From positions 34,361,413 through 34,425,412 of the forward strand of contig NC_089753.1 in NCBI RefSeq assembly GCF_040412425.1: DNA of 64,000 bases, written 5' to 3'. The position numbers were made by a program, and so were the translations under genes. The notes under the pieces were generated by a model. It had not been told where the DNA came from. It did no database searches and was given only the letters and a program-made list of their open reading frames with translations. This document shows positions 22,760 to 35,031 of the stretch, one piece after another (position 1 is the first letter of the stretch; each line of letters begins with the position of its first letter). This stretch comes from Macrobrachium rosenbergii (lineage: Eukaryota > Arthropoda > Malacostraca > Decapoda > Palaemonidae).

Positions 22760-23520
22760 TGAGCTCCTTTCACATGCAGCGTTCACGTCCTTTGATCTAT
22801 TTTATCCTTCTGGCGTCCTAGGAACTTCAATTATTTATGCGATAGAGCAGAATACAGTTTCCGTAGGGATTTTAAACAGGTTCTGAAATTCTTCCTTCTC
22901 GCTACCGCGTAAACCAACTGCCACCTATTATTGCGTCTGAATAAAAGGGAAGCCTCTTGGTTAATCAGCACAAAAATAATTCAGCTGGTCGTTTCAAATG
23001 AGGTTAACTGCCCTCCACCAAACTGAGCGACGAAGCGATCTTATATGGTCTTGCAGTCTGTGAATTACGTTCCTCTGACGAAAAATGTTCACAAAAGAAT
23101 ATATTAATTACTGATTTTGAGTAGACCGTTCCTAAAGGAAGATGCGTAAATTGTCAGTTTATGCTTATGTAAAGAAATGCCTATGTAAATTGTGTTGATA
23201 TATACTGTAACCATGTTGTAAATATTGTAATTGTAAGTAATATAAGTTTAATCCTTTCAATAAAAAGTTTAAAAAAAAGTATACTAGGCCAATTCAGCTC
23301 TTCTTCAGAATAATAATAACTGGTAAATGATACACAGAAGGCGAAGATAGCTGAAAAAACAAAAATGTCATTATGTGCGTCTCTGCTTATTCTGTTTTTA
23401 TAAACGAACAGCGAGAAGAAGTTACTTGTTCCTTTCTTCCGTGTTCACAGACTGGTCAAGGCAAAAGGCACTCCATAATTTCCTTTATTATTGCAAAGGA
23501 AAAGTACGTATTCACTCTTT
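22760..23520. other. Unassigned intergenic sequence
   Basis: No gene or shared repeat recognised. Confidence 0.3.
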
Positions 23521-23890
23521 TTTTAGATTTCTGTAAAAGAGAACTGTTGTGCCGGCTTTGTCTGTCCGTCCGCACTTTTTTCTGTCCGCCCTCAGATCTT
23601 AAAAACTGCTGAGGCTAGAGGGCTGCAAATTGGTATGTAGATCATACACCCACCAATCATCAAACATACCAAATTGCAGCCCTCTAGCCTCAGTAGTTTT
23701 TATTTTACTTAAGGTTAAAGTTATCCAGAATCGTGCTCCTGGCAACGATATAGGATAGGCCACCACAGGCCCGTAGTTAAAGTTTCATGGGCCGCGGCTC
23801 AGACAGTATTATACCGAGGCTGCCGAAAGATAGATCGATTTTCGGTGGCCTTGATTATAAGCTGTACAGAAAACTCGATTGCATTTTTTA
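23521..23890 (-). repeat. Family B copy 5 (subfamily II)
   Basis: Reverse orientation, ending AAACTCGATTGCATTTTTT. It contains the second hairpin typical of subfamily II (CCGAAAGATAGATC...TTTTCGGTGG). The outer hairpin is lost. Confidence 0.85.
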
Positions 23891-24234
23891 CTGCTTTATC
23901 TTTTAATGTCTAAAACAAATTTGGCTATATTGAGAGTAAGGAGTCTATTCCTCTAATTAAGTGGATATTGTCTAAAATAAATAAAATATACATCTGAAAA
24001 GGAATGTATCCTTCCAACATTAAATGTCTTAAATAAAATGTATTAAGGAAAACCATCTTCCCTCAGGATTATTGGATAACGTCTGAAATAAATTAGGAAA
24101 TATATTCTCTTTCTAATCGCTAAGAATAAGCATTTCTTATAAATACAAGTTATTTTACCTCACTGACTCAAGATTAGCGTTCAAAATAAACCAGCATATT
24201 CTGGGTAACAAATTTCTACTCTCTTCCAGTCTAT
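23891..24234. other. AT-rich unassigned sequence
   Basis: Loose repetition of GTCTAAAATAAAT and GTCTGAAATAAAT words only. Confidence 0.3.
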
Positions 24235-24476
24235 CAGCTGGTACGCTGGTATAGTGGTTAGTGTCGTGGCATGCCACTCAGATGTGGCGGGTTCGCGTCT
24301 CCCCCAGGGCGATGATAAATCACTGGCTCTGTATCATGATCAGTCACTGCTGCAGTGCTGGTGGGTCTTCTGCAGTAGGAGGTTGAAACCAACACTCTTT
24401 TGGAATCTTAAAGAATTTCAAGTCAGTGGCCCCCTACTGGTGTGCTTGATCCATGTGAATAGCTTTCATCTACTGA

Positions 24477-24537
<61 letters not shown>
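24235..24537 (+). mobile_element. SINE C copy 3 with (TAA)n tail
   Basis: The head TGGTATAGTGGTTAGTGTCG is an A-box-like start and GGGTTCGCGTCTCCC a B-box. The body follows (TCACTGGCTCTGTATCATGA, AGGAGGTTGAAACC), then the 3' domain TTTCAAGTCAGTGGCCCC...CCATGTGAATAG and (ATA)n to 24537. Confidence 0.9.
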
Positions 24538-24682
24538 GACGAGATAATCAATAACCATAACGACTGGTATGATTTTTCAGGATACCTGCAGGAACTGTAT
24601 CGCAAAGCCTCCGCAGTTGCAGGATGATTTCGTAATCACCCAGAAGGGAGGAGGCGTGTGCCTCAGCGTTTGCTTATGACCT

Positions 24683-24687
<5 letters not shown>

Positions 24688-24734
<47 letters not shown>

Positions 24735-24809
24735 ATCTGGCGTTCTCTTCATTTGGACGGCATATGCTTCGGATGATTGATGATGCCTCTATGAAAGTCT
24801 TGGTTTTTC

Positions 24810-24865
<56 letters not shown>

Positions 24866-24983
24866 ATTTACTCACAGAATTTTTGTTCTCTCTGTCTACC
24901 CATTTACCTCTTATTCTCTACTGGCCTTTTAACTTATCTCAAAATATTTATACCAGTCTCACACTCCTATCGCTCAGTGCATG

Positions 24984-25046
<63 letters not shown>

Positions 25047-25166
25047 ATTTACCTACAGAATTTTCTTTCTCTCTGTCTGCCCATTTACCTCTTATTCTCT
25101 ACTGGTCTTTTAACCTCTCTCAAAATATTTATAAAAGTCTCTCACACCCCTATCGCACAGTGCATG

Positions 25167-25223
<57 letters not shown>
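24688..25223. repeat. (GA)n plus three (CT)n arrays with a duplicated spacer
   Basis: GA 24688-24732; CT at 24813-24861, 24987-25043 and 25169-25223. The about 125-bp spacer between CT arrays (CAATATTTAC...CAGTGCATGAAT) is nearly identical in the two copies, so a CT-plus-spacer unit was duplicated. Confidence 0.9.
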
Positions 25224-25227
<4 letters not shown>

Positions 25228-25440
25228 TACCTAATTGCTCCCCTTTTGTTTTATGGTCTCGTTCTTCATAAAACGCCATTTCCTAGCAGTAATAAACGGC
25301 TTCGACCGAGTGTCCTGCTAAGATGCGAAATAAAGGTTCTGTCAAGGAGGCGGCAACGATGTAACGAGACACCTCGAGTTGATGATGACCTCCACAGTCG
25401 CCAAGACCCTACCTTCCCAAACACGTACATAGAGAAAACA

Positions 25441-25523
25441 ATACACAAACGCACGCACACACACATACACATACACACACGTATATGTGTGTGTGTGTGT
25501 GTTAACAATAAATAAATAAATAA

Positions 25524-25572
<49 letters not shown>

Positions 25573-25635
25573 AATATGTATATATATACATATGTGTGTA
25601 TATAATATATACATATTATACACACACACACACAC
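25441..25635. repeat. CA, AAAT and TA microsatellite cluster
   Basis: Imperfect CACACA/GTGTGT, AATAAATA and TATATA runs. Confidence 0.9.
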
Positions 25636-25863
25636 GTCCTCAAGGAACAAGGGAAACGAAGGTCCCATTCTTACAAATTTATTGCCTACGTTTCGTGACA
25701 CATGTCATATTTTCAAGGCTAAAAATATAAAATAATTTGCACTACAGATGGAATCGCGGCTTTAAAAAATTTAAAAAAAAAATTAAGATTTTTAAAAATC
25801 ACAAAAATAACGAGGCCGCGTTAAAAATGGCTATACAAATGAACATAAAGCAAGAAAAAACGA

Positions 25864-26257
25864 GTAAAAATTGCGCCTTAGTTTCCTCGGCGCAATCGAG
25901 TTTTCTGTACAGCGTACAATCAAGGCCACTGAAAATAGATCCATCTTTCGGTGGTCTCGGTATAATGCTGTATGGGCCACGTCCTATGAAACTTTCAGCC
26001 ACGGCCCGGTGGTAGCCTGTCCTATATCGTTGCCAGACGAACGATTATGGCTAACTTTAACCTTAAATAAAATAAAAACTACTGAGGCTAGGGGGCTGCA
26101 ATTTTTGGTATGTTTCATGATCGGAGGGTAGATGATCAACATACCAATTTGCAGCCCTCTAGCCTCAGTAGTTTTTAAGATCTGAGGGCGGACAGAAAAA
26201 CTGCGTAAGGACAGACAAAGCCGGCACAACAGTTTTCTTTCACAGAAAACTAAAAAT
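25864..26257 (+). repeat. Family B copy 6 (subfamily II)
   Basis: Complete, with GGCCACTGAAAATAGATCCA/TCTTTCGGTGG, CTATATCGTTGCCAG and the central inverted repeat (left arm CTAGGGGGCTG). Confidence 0.9.
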
Positions 26258-27080
26258 CTTCATTTTTGATACTGCTTTTGCATCGTACAGCATGTTTTCT
26301 GATGTTAGAGGCCTCTGGCTTCCACGACTTGAATCCTGTACGGTAGCTTAAGCCTCTATGAGAGTCAATTCGTACCCTCAACAACCTCCTCTCACATCCC
26401 AAGTATGTTCCGTGATCTCATCGCGGACAAGTGTATTTATATACAATATCGGATGCGAAGAGGGGGCTGAGACGATCCTTGACTGTAAAAAAATGTGCCA
26501 ATGGTTAGAGGGTTCCTTGGTACATTTCAAGCAGGGCACTTTTTCTGAACTGGGGAAACGCAGTGCTTACGAAAGTGGTCAGGAAACGCAGTGCTTACGA
26601 AAGTGGTCATCGTGTAAAAAGGGGAAAACTCGGAAAAAATTCCATTTTTGGTGCAGTCAGCACTGGTAAGGAAACGTAAGATTTCCCAAATGACTCGATT
26701 CAAGAAGTGGCCGCTTGATGCGGAAATTTTTTTTTTGGTCATTATCTGTCCCTTTTAGAACGGCTGAAGAAGTTTTCTCATTACTCACGAAACTTGGCTG
26801 AAAGGACCTTTCGACGAGTTCTTCAGGTGAGTGACACATCGCAGCCATTTTTAAAGATTCCCGTTGCAGTGAAAGAAAGATCTTGCTTTTCTTAATTTTT
26901 TGAAGTTTCCTGTTGCAGTGAAAAATGTTGCTTTCCTTAATTTTTTAAGTTTTCTGTTGCCGTGCAAAATCTTGTTTTTCTTAAACAATTTTAAAGCTTC
27001 CTGTTGCACTGAAAACTCTTGTTTTTTTTAAAAACAATTTTAAGGTTCCCCACTGCAATGAGAAGTCTTTTTTTTTTTTT
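26258..27080. repeat. Unassigned sequence with two local tandem duplications
   Basis: AACGCAGTGCTTACGAAAG is duplicated at about 26557-26610 (26-27 bp unit, two copies). From about 26851 to 27080 there are five diverged copies of a roughly 50-bp unit containing TTCCTGTTGCAGTGAAA and CTTGCTTTTCTTAA. No coding sequence was recognised. Confidence 0.75.
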
Positions 27081-28517
27081 AATAATTTCCCCTGGAAAAG
27101 AATCAGCACTCCAACCACTGAATGGCGAACAATCCGCTGTAACTAATCAGTTCTGAAAAGCAAGGCAAAGTTTAAGCTTATAAATTCTATAAAAATACCC
27201 TTTCCATATAGGTATCCTACAATTACCAGATCTATCACTTCCTTCGAGAAGAGACTTCAACCTCCTATTATTCAATGGCAATGTCCTATGCACTCTACTC
27301 TGGGTACCCTCCTTTGAAACCAGTTTCGTTTCAGTCCATCTGTTCAGTGTACTTGTGACCTGGCAGACAAGTCATCTGTGGAAGGCCGCTGCCGGCTATG
27401 GGAAAGGCTAGACACCTCATCCCAGTATGTTGAGTGATAACTGTACGGGTAATGAGTAAGACTGAAAGACACAAGAGATGGTTTTACTCGACAGCAAGTT
27501 CCTTCAGTGAGAAGAATTAGATCAGACACACTGCCAAATTTACCCTTACACTCCTGAGTGAAGTAAGATTCCGTCCATAACTTTCGCTGTGGTGCCGTCA
27601 GCATGAAGGTGGACACTCTGCGCTCTTACACAGTTATGTTCCTGCCGCGCGAGGCTAAATTTACGACTTTTATCATGAAAGACATAAAGAGAACGGATAT
27701 TAACTAGAGAACTAAATTAAACTAAATTATCTCTACTCCTCTTTCTCTTTCAACATTTCTTCGTATAATTTAGCACACAGCTCGTCAACAGAGCATCAGA
27801 GCCAGCCAGTCAGTCTATAGCTGTTTGCTACCTTGGTGGTTTTGAAGGGTGATAACTGAACGATGCTGGCCTAGGAAGAGCTTAAGCTTGGGATACTAAT
27901 GCTCTATATCCTAAGGTAGAGTGGCGTCTTTTGGAGGGTTGTGGACCCCTTGGTAGAGGAAACGACGCATGTTTCCCTTCTCACATTTCTGCGTGAAGTG
28001 AAATTTTTTTTTTTTCGTATTTTAGTTTCTGTGAGGGAGTTTCCATCTCTCCCCTCATTTCCCTATAACCACAGAGGTAGTCAAGCAAATGTCTCCTGCT
28101 TGCGCATGCTAAAATTCCCTTCAAGTATAGGGAACAATGAGCGCTAATAGCAAATGCCGTTTTCAGAGGGAAAACTTCTATAAAGCTTTACTTTTGACGA
28201 GAGATACTGCTCGCTTGCAGGCTCTCTTGCACAAGTGTATCGCTGGCTGAAATGCGTCTCTGATAAACATTCTCTTCTAGGAGAGCTTTGTACCCGAAAA
28301 TCTATCGCGGAAGGGAAACGCGAATGCTTCGTGCTCAAGAATACGGAAGTTTATTGTGTCGAACTTAGCTAGTTTTCGTCCTTTGGTCTGCCTGCTTTCA
28401 TTCGAATGTATCACTTGACTTCGCCGAGTCCTTGATCAAATAAAAAAAACCCGGTTCCTGAAGTGGCGTTCATGTTATTCTCTCGTTAAATTAGATGACA
28501 GACCCGCCTTTTGAAAA
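27081..28517. other. 1.4 kb of apparently unique sequence
   Basis: Neither dispersed family, SINE nor microsatellite is present, which is unusual for this window. Composition is near 45% GC in places. Short open frames (up to 90 codons) show no recognisable homology. It could hold regulatory sequence or exons of an unrecognised transcript; this is speculation from the absence of repeats. Confidence 0.3.
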
Positions 28518-28607
28518 GGCTAAACCAGGGTGTCAAACTCATTTGCTCCTGAGGGCCAGTTTTGAGACACTTTAATTTCTGAGGGCCGCAAGAGGTCCAA
28601 TGCAGTA

Positions 28608-28608
<1 letters not shown>

Positions 28609-28687
<79 letters not shown>
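28609..28687. repeat. (TA)n array in the hAT 3' region
   Basis: TA run between the left terminal repeat region and the minisatellite. Confidence 0.95.
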
Positions 28688-28689
<2 letters not shown>

Positions 28690-28849
28690 TAATATAGTCT
28701 ATAATTCTATAGTGCAGATACACTATTATATATTGTGTATGTGTGTAGGGGAAAAGAGAGGAGGAAGCACTGTAGTTATACAATAAGCAAATAAAATTAC
28801 TCGTTTTGAGAATTCGTAGAATTTATTATATCGTGACAATCGTACATAG

Positions 28850-29265
28850 ATAAGAAAAAAATATACCTTGCACATGGATAAGGAAAAGAAATACCTTGCA
28901 TATGTATAAAAAAATACCTTGCACATGGATAAGAAAAAAAATACCTTGCATATTTATAAGAGAAAAGAAATACCTTGCACATGAATAAGAAAAAATATCT
29001 TGCACATGTATAAAAAGAAATACCTTGCACATAAGAAAAAGAAATATCTTGCACATGTATAATAAAAATGAAATACCTTGCAAATGTTTAAGAAAGAAAT
29101 TTCTTGCACATAGGCAAAAACCAATACCTTGCACATGGATAAATAAAAATATATACCTTGCACATGGATAAGGAAAAAATTCCTTGCACATGCCTAAGAA
29201 AAAAAAGGAAGTACCTTGCACATGGATGAATAAAAGAAATACCTTTCACATCGATAAGAAAAAAA
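28850..29265. repeat. 25-35 bp minisatellite inside the hAT element, about 14 copies
   Basis: The unit contains ATACCTTGCACATGGATAAG plus an A-rich spacer of variable length. It lies just downstream of the transposase stop codon, within its 3' UTR. Confidence 0.9.
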
Positions 29266-29296
29266 GGAAACATTCATTCTCACTTTTAAAACAATC

Positions 29297-30660
29297 TTAA
29301 TGCTGGGAGCTACTGCTTCCAGATACTTGAGATCTCTTTTTCTTGACCAGTGCATCAAAATTTGGGGTAAATGACTTAGTAGCGATCTTGAGGATGGAAT
29401 TGAGGTGTTCATCACTAAGTTTCGACCGTAACCGGGATTTGTTAATGTTCATTACTGAAAATAACTGTTCACAGGCAAACGTGCTTCCATACATAGACAT
29501 GATTTTTGATGCCAAATATTTTACATTGGGATATTTTGAATCCACATATTGATAAAACGTGCTCAGTTGACAGGTGGAAAACTTATCCTTTAACACTGAA
29601 TCACACTGCATGTCAATTATTTCCAGTTGCAGAGGTTCAGGTAGCACATTTACATCAACTGAGAACGGATTTCTGAAGACAGCAAATTCATTTTCCATGC
29701 ACTTGAAGTCACTAAATCTGTTTTGAAATTCATCTCTGAGCTTTGATATTTTCTCACAATATTTCTCTGCTAGGTCACCATCATCAATGTTATTTTTATT
29801 TTGCATAGATTTCAAATTGGGAAAGTGTGCAAGATTATGTGATGCAATTTGACGTTGAAAAAGCTGGAGTTTGATTTCGAATGCACGAATCAAGTCATAG
29901 AAATCGGTCACCAGTTTGTTTTTCCCCTGCATCTGGATGTTGAGATGATTCAAATGATCTGTGATATCCACCATGAATGCCAAATCTTTCAGCCAAATAA
30001 TGTCATTAAGTTCGTGCATCTCCTTTCCCTTTTCTATCATGAAAATTTGGATTTCACAACGCAATTCATAAAAGCGCTTCAACACCGTTCCTCGACTTAA
30101 CCAGCGCACATCAGTATGATAAGGCAATCCACGAGGATTCTCACTTTCTTCCAAAAAGCAGTTGAATTGTCTATGATTGAGACCACGTGCTCGAATAAAG
30201 TTCACTGTTGATACAACAACATCCATGACATGAGCCATATTTAGTGTTTTACAGCACAATACTTCTCTATGTATAATGCAATGAATATTACGAAACTGGT
30301 TGTCAGGGTTCAAAGCCATAAGTTTCTCCTGCAATTTTGCCACTACACCAGCTTTTCTACCCACCATCTGAGGTGCTCCATCAGTTGCTAAACTTACACA
30401 TTTCTTCCAGTCAACACCTAGTTTGTCCAGCGCCCTAACTAAGCTTGCAAAGATATCATCACTTTTTGTTGTTCCCTTCATTGGCACAAGCTCAACAAAT
30501 GCTTCTGTTACCTGCATATTTTCATCAACTCCCCTAATGAAAACTGCGAGCTGTGCTACATCACAGACGTCTGTGCTTTCGTCAATTGCAACAGAAAAGG
30601 CCACAAATGATTTAACTTTGCTTTGAAGTTGATTATCAATGTCTTCAGCTATTTCATTTA
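29297..30660 (-). pseudogene. hAT transposase, main open part (about 435+ codons)
   Basis: An open frame reads FSVAIDESTDV (first acidic catalytic residue region), LATDGAPQMVG (second), LPYHTDVRWLSRGTVLKRF (the conserved RW block) and, near the end, YPNVKYLASKIMSMYGS then CEQLFSVMNINKSRLRS. The last part is the hAT C-terminal dimerisation region; its CExxFS motif is where the third acidic residue normally lies. The sequence resembles the Charlie-like group from which GTF2IRD2, ZBED5 and FAM200 genes derive. It ends SQVSGSSSSQH. Homology continues upstream through a one-base frameshift at about 30658-30664, so the gene as printed is not translatable in full. Confidence 0.9.
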
Positions 30661-30664
30661 TTCT

Positions 30665-31239
30665 CTGCTATTGTATTTCTTGACAGACTTACATTTGCAA
30701 AAGCCTGACGTTTATCTGGGCAAATCACATCAGCAGTCAACAACATACATTTCTTAACAAAATCTCCTTCAGTAAAAGGCCTTGATGACGCAGCTATTTC
30801 ATTGGAGATAATGTAACTTGCTTTCACCGCAGCATCACTTACATGACGTACATTTTGAATAAGGACTGCTGTTGTTTCAGAGATTGTTCTAATTCTTCAA
30901 CTTTATCATCACGTGCTTTTCCACTATATTTTTATATACTTGAGCATGGTTTGTGTCATAGTGCCTCCTAACATTATATTCTTTAGGCACGGCAATTTGC
31001 TGATTGCAAATCAGACATGTTGGTTTTCCATTTATATCACCAAAAAAATACAAGTCTTTCCACTTCTCTTGTATTACTCTATGTTCGTCTTTAATTGACC
31101 TTTTCTTGGATGACATCATCAACAAAAAATTGAAATGATCAATTCTCTTTGAAAATGTATATAGCTTGTGTGAAAGCCTGAGAGATACTGAATTCCGGCC
31201 TAAATTATTTCCTTCCAAAGTCATCACCGTACTGAACAT
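30665..31239 (-). pseudogene. hAT transposase, N-terminal zinc-finger part (frameshifted)
   Basis: The frame from 31239 carries KPTCLICNQQIAVPKEYNV and RRHYDTNHA. This is a CxxC...HxxxxH BED/C2H2-type finger used by this transposase group for DNA binding. The natural start is probably the Met pair near 31119-31114 (MMSSKKR). Similarity then continues in other frames: a shift at about 30929-30933 leads to GKARDDKVEELEQSL, a second at about 30853-30857 leads to NVRHVSDAAVKASYIISNEI, and RQAFANVSLSRNT precedes the third shift near 30660. With the main part, the total is about 600-650 codons, the usual length for the group. Confidence 0.85.
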
Positions 31240-31459
31240 GTTTTATACCTGTGCGCTCGCAGTTCGGAGCCCCATACTGAGCATAGCCCAACTCAATAGC
31301 CTCCGCATTTAGCCTACCTACACATCTATTTACAAACCCAAAATTCATAATTTTCTTGCAATTATAATACTGTTAACTGGAAAAGTGAAATAATTTTCCA
31401 AAAAATATACGCATGATAGCGTAGTTTTGCTTTCTTCCCGATGACACAAGAAGCCCAGT

Positions 31460-31531
31460 ACCGAACATTGCCTTCCTCTTGCACTGCTGTCGGGTACCGA
31501 ACATTGCCTTCCTCTTGCACTGCTGTCGGGT
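31460..31531. repeat. 36-bp tandem duplication near the hAT 5' end
   Basis: ACCGAACATTGCCTTCCTC and TTGCACTGCTGTCGGGT occur twice without mismatch. Confidence 0.95.
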
Positions 31532-31622
31532 AGTCGCTTGCAGTCGGTTTACGATCGTAAAAAAAAAATAAAAACGAGAGAGAGAACGCAGTCCTTATAA
31601 TATAAGTTTCAAAAGTCCAAAA

Positions 31623-32027
<405 letters not shown>

Positions 32028-32227
32028 TTCGTGTGCGTGTGTGTGTTTGAGTATTTTCATATATAATTAAAACCATTTCTAAATATATTTTTAAACTACA
32101 CCGCCACTGAGATTGGCGGGCCAAAAGTAGTGTGGCTGGGGGCCGCATGCGGCCCGCGGGCCGCACGTTTGACATCCCTGGGCTAAACGATTTAAGAGAC
32201 GCCGATAAAGGAAGAGCAATCGACTTT

Positions 32228-32670
32228 ATAAGAGTACTCTACTTTCTAGAGGTGAATGATATGTAAGATTATTAAAGACACGAACAATATTCATTAACAG
32301 AATATTCTGGCGTATACTTTGCAAACTTTCCTCAATTTTCTTACTGATACCTTGAGGAGGAGGAGGAGGAGGAGGAGAAATTACCGAGACTGCTGGGTCA
32401 CGCCCAACTACGTTGCTCTTTACCTTAGACCTACTTCCATTCCTTCTGTTCTCTTTCCAGCTAGCTGTCCAACTTCTCTAGAAATGTGACCCAGTGGTCT
32501 CGGTGACCTTGACCTCCTCCCCCTCCTCCTCCTCCTAACACCACTTAAGATAATAGTAAGAAGAGTGAGGAAAGTTTGCTAAGCATACGTCTGATTACTC
32601 AGTTGACGGGTATTATTATTCATGTCTTTAATAATCTTCCCATTCACTTGCTGAAAGTAGATTCGCTAGT
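32228..32670. repeat. Imperfect foldback (inverted repeat), about 200-bp arms
   Basis: The left arm reads CTACTTTC, AGATTATTAAAGACA, CAAACTTTCCTCA, a GGAGGA run, then CTGGGTCAC. The right arm is its reverse complement: GTGACCCAG, a CCTCCTCC run, TGAGGAAAGTTTG, TGTCTTTAATAATCTT, GAAAGTAG. The arms flank a short loop around 32410-32470. The structure starts about 40 bp right of the hAT target duplication. It may be a MITE or foldback element; its borders are not defined by a target duplication. Confidence 0.85.
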
Positions 32671-32711
32671 ATGCTAGGCGGCAGTCTGGCCAGAAAAAAC
32701 CTCAGGATTTA

Positions 32712-32780
32712 TCTGTGTGGATCACTTGGTAGCGTCCTTGCGTTTCATTTGAGAGAGACCCGAGTTCAATCCCGATGTGA

Positions 32781-32859
<79 letters not shown>
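32712..32859 (+). mobile_element. tRNA-like SINE head fused to (TA)n
   Basis: GGATCACTTGGTAGCGTCC resembles an A box and CCCGAGTTCAATCCCGATG a B box, about 35 bp apart. The sequence runs directly into TA units from 32780 to 32859. Only the tRNA-like part is present. It could be a degraded tRNA pseudogene instead. Confidence 0.55.
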
Positions 32860-32860
<1 letters not shown>

Positions 32861-33156
32861 GCTGTGTGTATGAATGTATGAACGTACGAAAGAGAGCTCG
32901 TAAGAGCAGTATTCCACAGCCCAAAAAATTAAAACTTAAAGGATGTTTCCCTCCCAAATATGGCATTCGCTCATTTTCTACTTTAATAAAACGCAACATT
33001 GCTATTCTCGCCTCTACGTCCCCCTTACCCAAAAGGGATTTTAGCTTGCACTACTTAGACATCTGCTTGACTGACGCTACTTTCTGGCTCCGTAATTTCC
33101 AAATCAATCGTGAGTGTGTTTATAATTAGATCTCAAATGCGCCTTTGGGATATATT

Positions 33157-33460
33157 GGAATATAGAGTTTAGGCTAAAGGCCAAGCACTGGGACCTGTAA
33201 GGTCATTCAGCTCTGGTTAGAAAATTGAGAGTAGGTAGGTTTGAAAGGTGTAACTGGAGGAAAACCTTTTGCAGTTGCACTGTGAAATAATTGTTAGAGA
33301 GGGTGGATAGCAAGATGGAAGAAAGATAATATGACTGGAGGTACAGTAAAAGGAACGAAAGGGGTTGTAGCTAGTGGCCGAAGGCACGCTGTCAAGAATT
33401 TTTAGTAATGCCTACAGTACACCCCGTGAGATGCACTGACGGCACTAACCCCCTACGGGG
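33157..33460 (+). repeat. Family A copy 7
   Basis: Complete but diverged (CTAGTGGCCGAAGG, ACACCCCGTGAGATGC). Confidence 0.85.
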
Positions 33461-33490
33461 CGAATGCGTCCTTGAAATATTTCTGGGAAA

Positions 33491-33760
33491 GAATATGGAA
33501 TTTAGGCCAAAGGCCAAGCACTGGGATCTATGAGGTCATTCAGCACTGAAACGGAAATTGACACTAAAATCCCATTTACACAGTGAATCATTTGTTAGGA
33601 GAGGGCGGAAAGTAAGATGGAAGAAAATATATGAACGGAGGTACAGTAAAATGCATAAAAGGGGTTGCAGCTGGGGGACGAAGGGACGCTGTAAAGAACC
33701 TTAGATAACGCCTACAGTGAACCGCATGAGGTGCACTGACGACACTACTCCCCTACGGGA
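33491..33760 (+). repeat. Family A copy 8 (internal deletion)
   Basis: Lies 30 bp after copy 7 in the same orientation. The GGAGGAAAACCTC region is replaced by ACACTAAAATCCCATTTACA. Confidence 0.85.
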
Positions 33761-33868
33761 GATCACGGGCGTAATCAAAAACAATTTGATCCCAACGGTA
33801 ATCAGCGATATTACTTTCCGAAGAAACCATTAAAAATAAAACGAAAATTCAATCTAAATAAGAAACAC

Positions 33869-34278
33869 GTAAAAAATGAGCCGAAGTCTCTTCGGCGCAA
33901 TCGAGTTTTCTGTACAGCCACTACAACGCACAACCAAGGCCACCGAAAATAGATCTATATCTTTCGGTGGTCTCGGTATAATGCTGTATGAGCCCCGACC
34001 CATGAAACTTTAATCACAGGCCGGTGGTGGCCTATCCTATATCGTTGCCAGAAGCACGATCATGGCTAACTTTAACCTTAAATAAAATAAAAACTACTGA
34101 GGCTAAAGGGCTGCAATTTGGTAATTTGGTATGATTGATGATTGGAGTGTGGATGATCAACATACCAATTTATAGCCCTCTAGCCTCAGTAGTTTTTAAG
34201 AACTGAGGGCGGACAGAAAAAGTGCGGACGGACAGACAAAGCCGGCACAATAGTTTTCTTTCACAGCAAACTAAAAAT
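33869..34278 (+). repeat. Family B copy 7 (subfamily II)
   Basis: Complete. A 10-bp duplication (GGTAATTTGGTA) is present in the left arm of the central inverted repeat. Confidence 0.9.
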
Positions 34279-34324
34279 TAAACAGTCCCTAACCTTATTC
34301 CTAAAACGGAGACAAATTAACTCC

Positions 34325-34325
<1 letters not shown>

Positions 34326-34373
<48 letters not shown>

Positions 34374-34602
34374 GCAAAACAGCTACCGGTACTAAACGAG
34401 TTTCGATAAGAGAAGAGATACGTGCTACGCCAATTTAAGAGAGAGAGGGAAAAAAAAAAAAAAAAAAACTTCCCACTAAAAAGTCATTAGCAGCTGTCGA
34501 AGACGATCTTGATACGTAAATTTAAAAGGTCTGACAACTTCCCTTTAACTCAAACATCCACAGGAGCTGCCGAGGAAACAAACTTTTTCCGACTGCCTGC
34601 TG

Positions 34603-34663
<61 letters not shown>

Positions 34664-34676
34664 GAGGGATGAAGAA

Positions 34677-34708
<32 letters not shown>

Positions 34709-34712
34709 AGAG
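34326..34712. repeat. (GA)n, (CT)n and (GAA)n arrays
   Basis: GA 34326-34372, CT 34610-34662, GAA-type 34674-34712. The intervening 34380-34609 is unassigned. Confidence 0.9.
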
Positions 34713-35031
34713 GGGAAAAGATAGGAAGGCTGAGGGGAACAGAACCTGATACGTCGAACCCAAAGAAATACGAAGAGAAACTTTGTCCTGGATCTCTGGA
34801 TTTCCAGCTAATTGTCTCTCCGGCATCTTTGTTAAGTGGGAGAGACAAAAGAGACGGGGCGACAAACTTCTCCCAGAGGAAGCGAGAGAGAAGCTGACAG
34901 ACAGACGAGAAGATGAAGAACGTCGTTACGTCAACTTTTCTCCAGACAAAAAAAAAGAAAAAAAGAAAAAAGAAATCATTTCGGGCTTCCCCCATTTCTC
35001 TTGCCTTCGAGTCCACTAGGATCCTTGCTTC

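Noticed and set aside
28726..29273. Overlapping minus-strand frames with repeated MQGISF/CARYFF words
   Set aside because: Translation of the 25-35 bp minisatellite in the hAT 3' region; repeats in all three frames.
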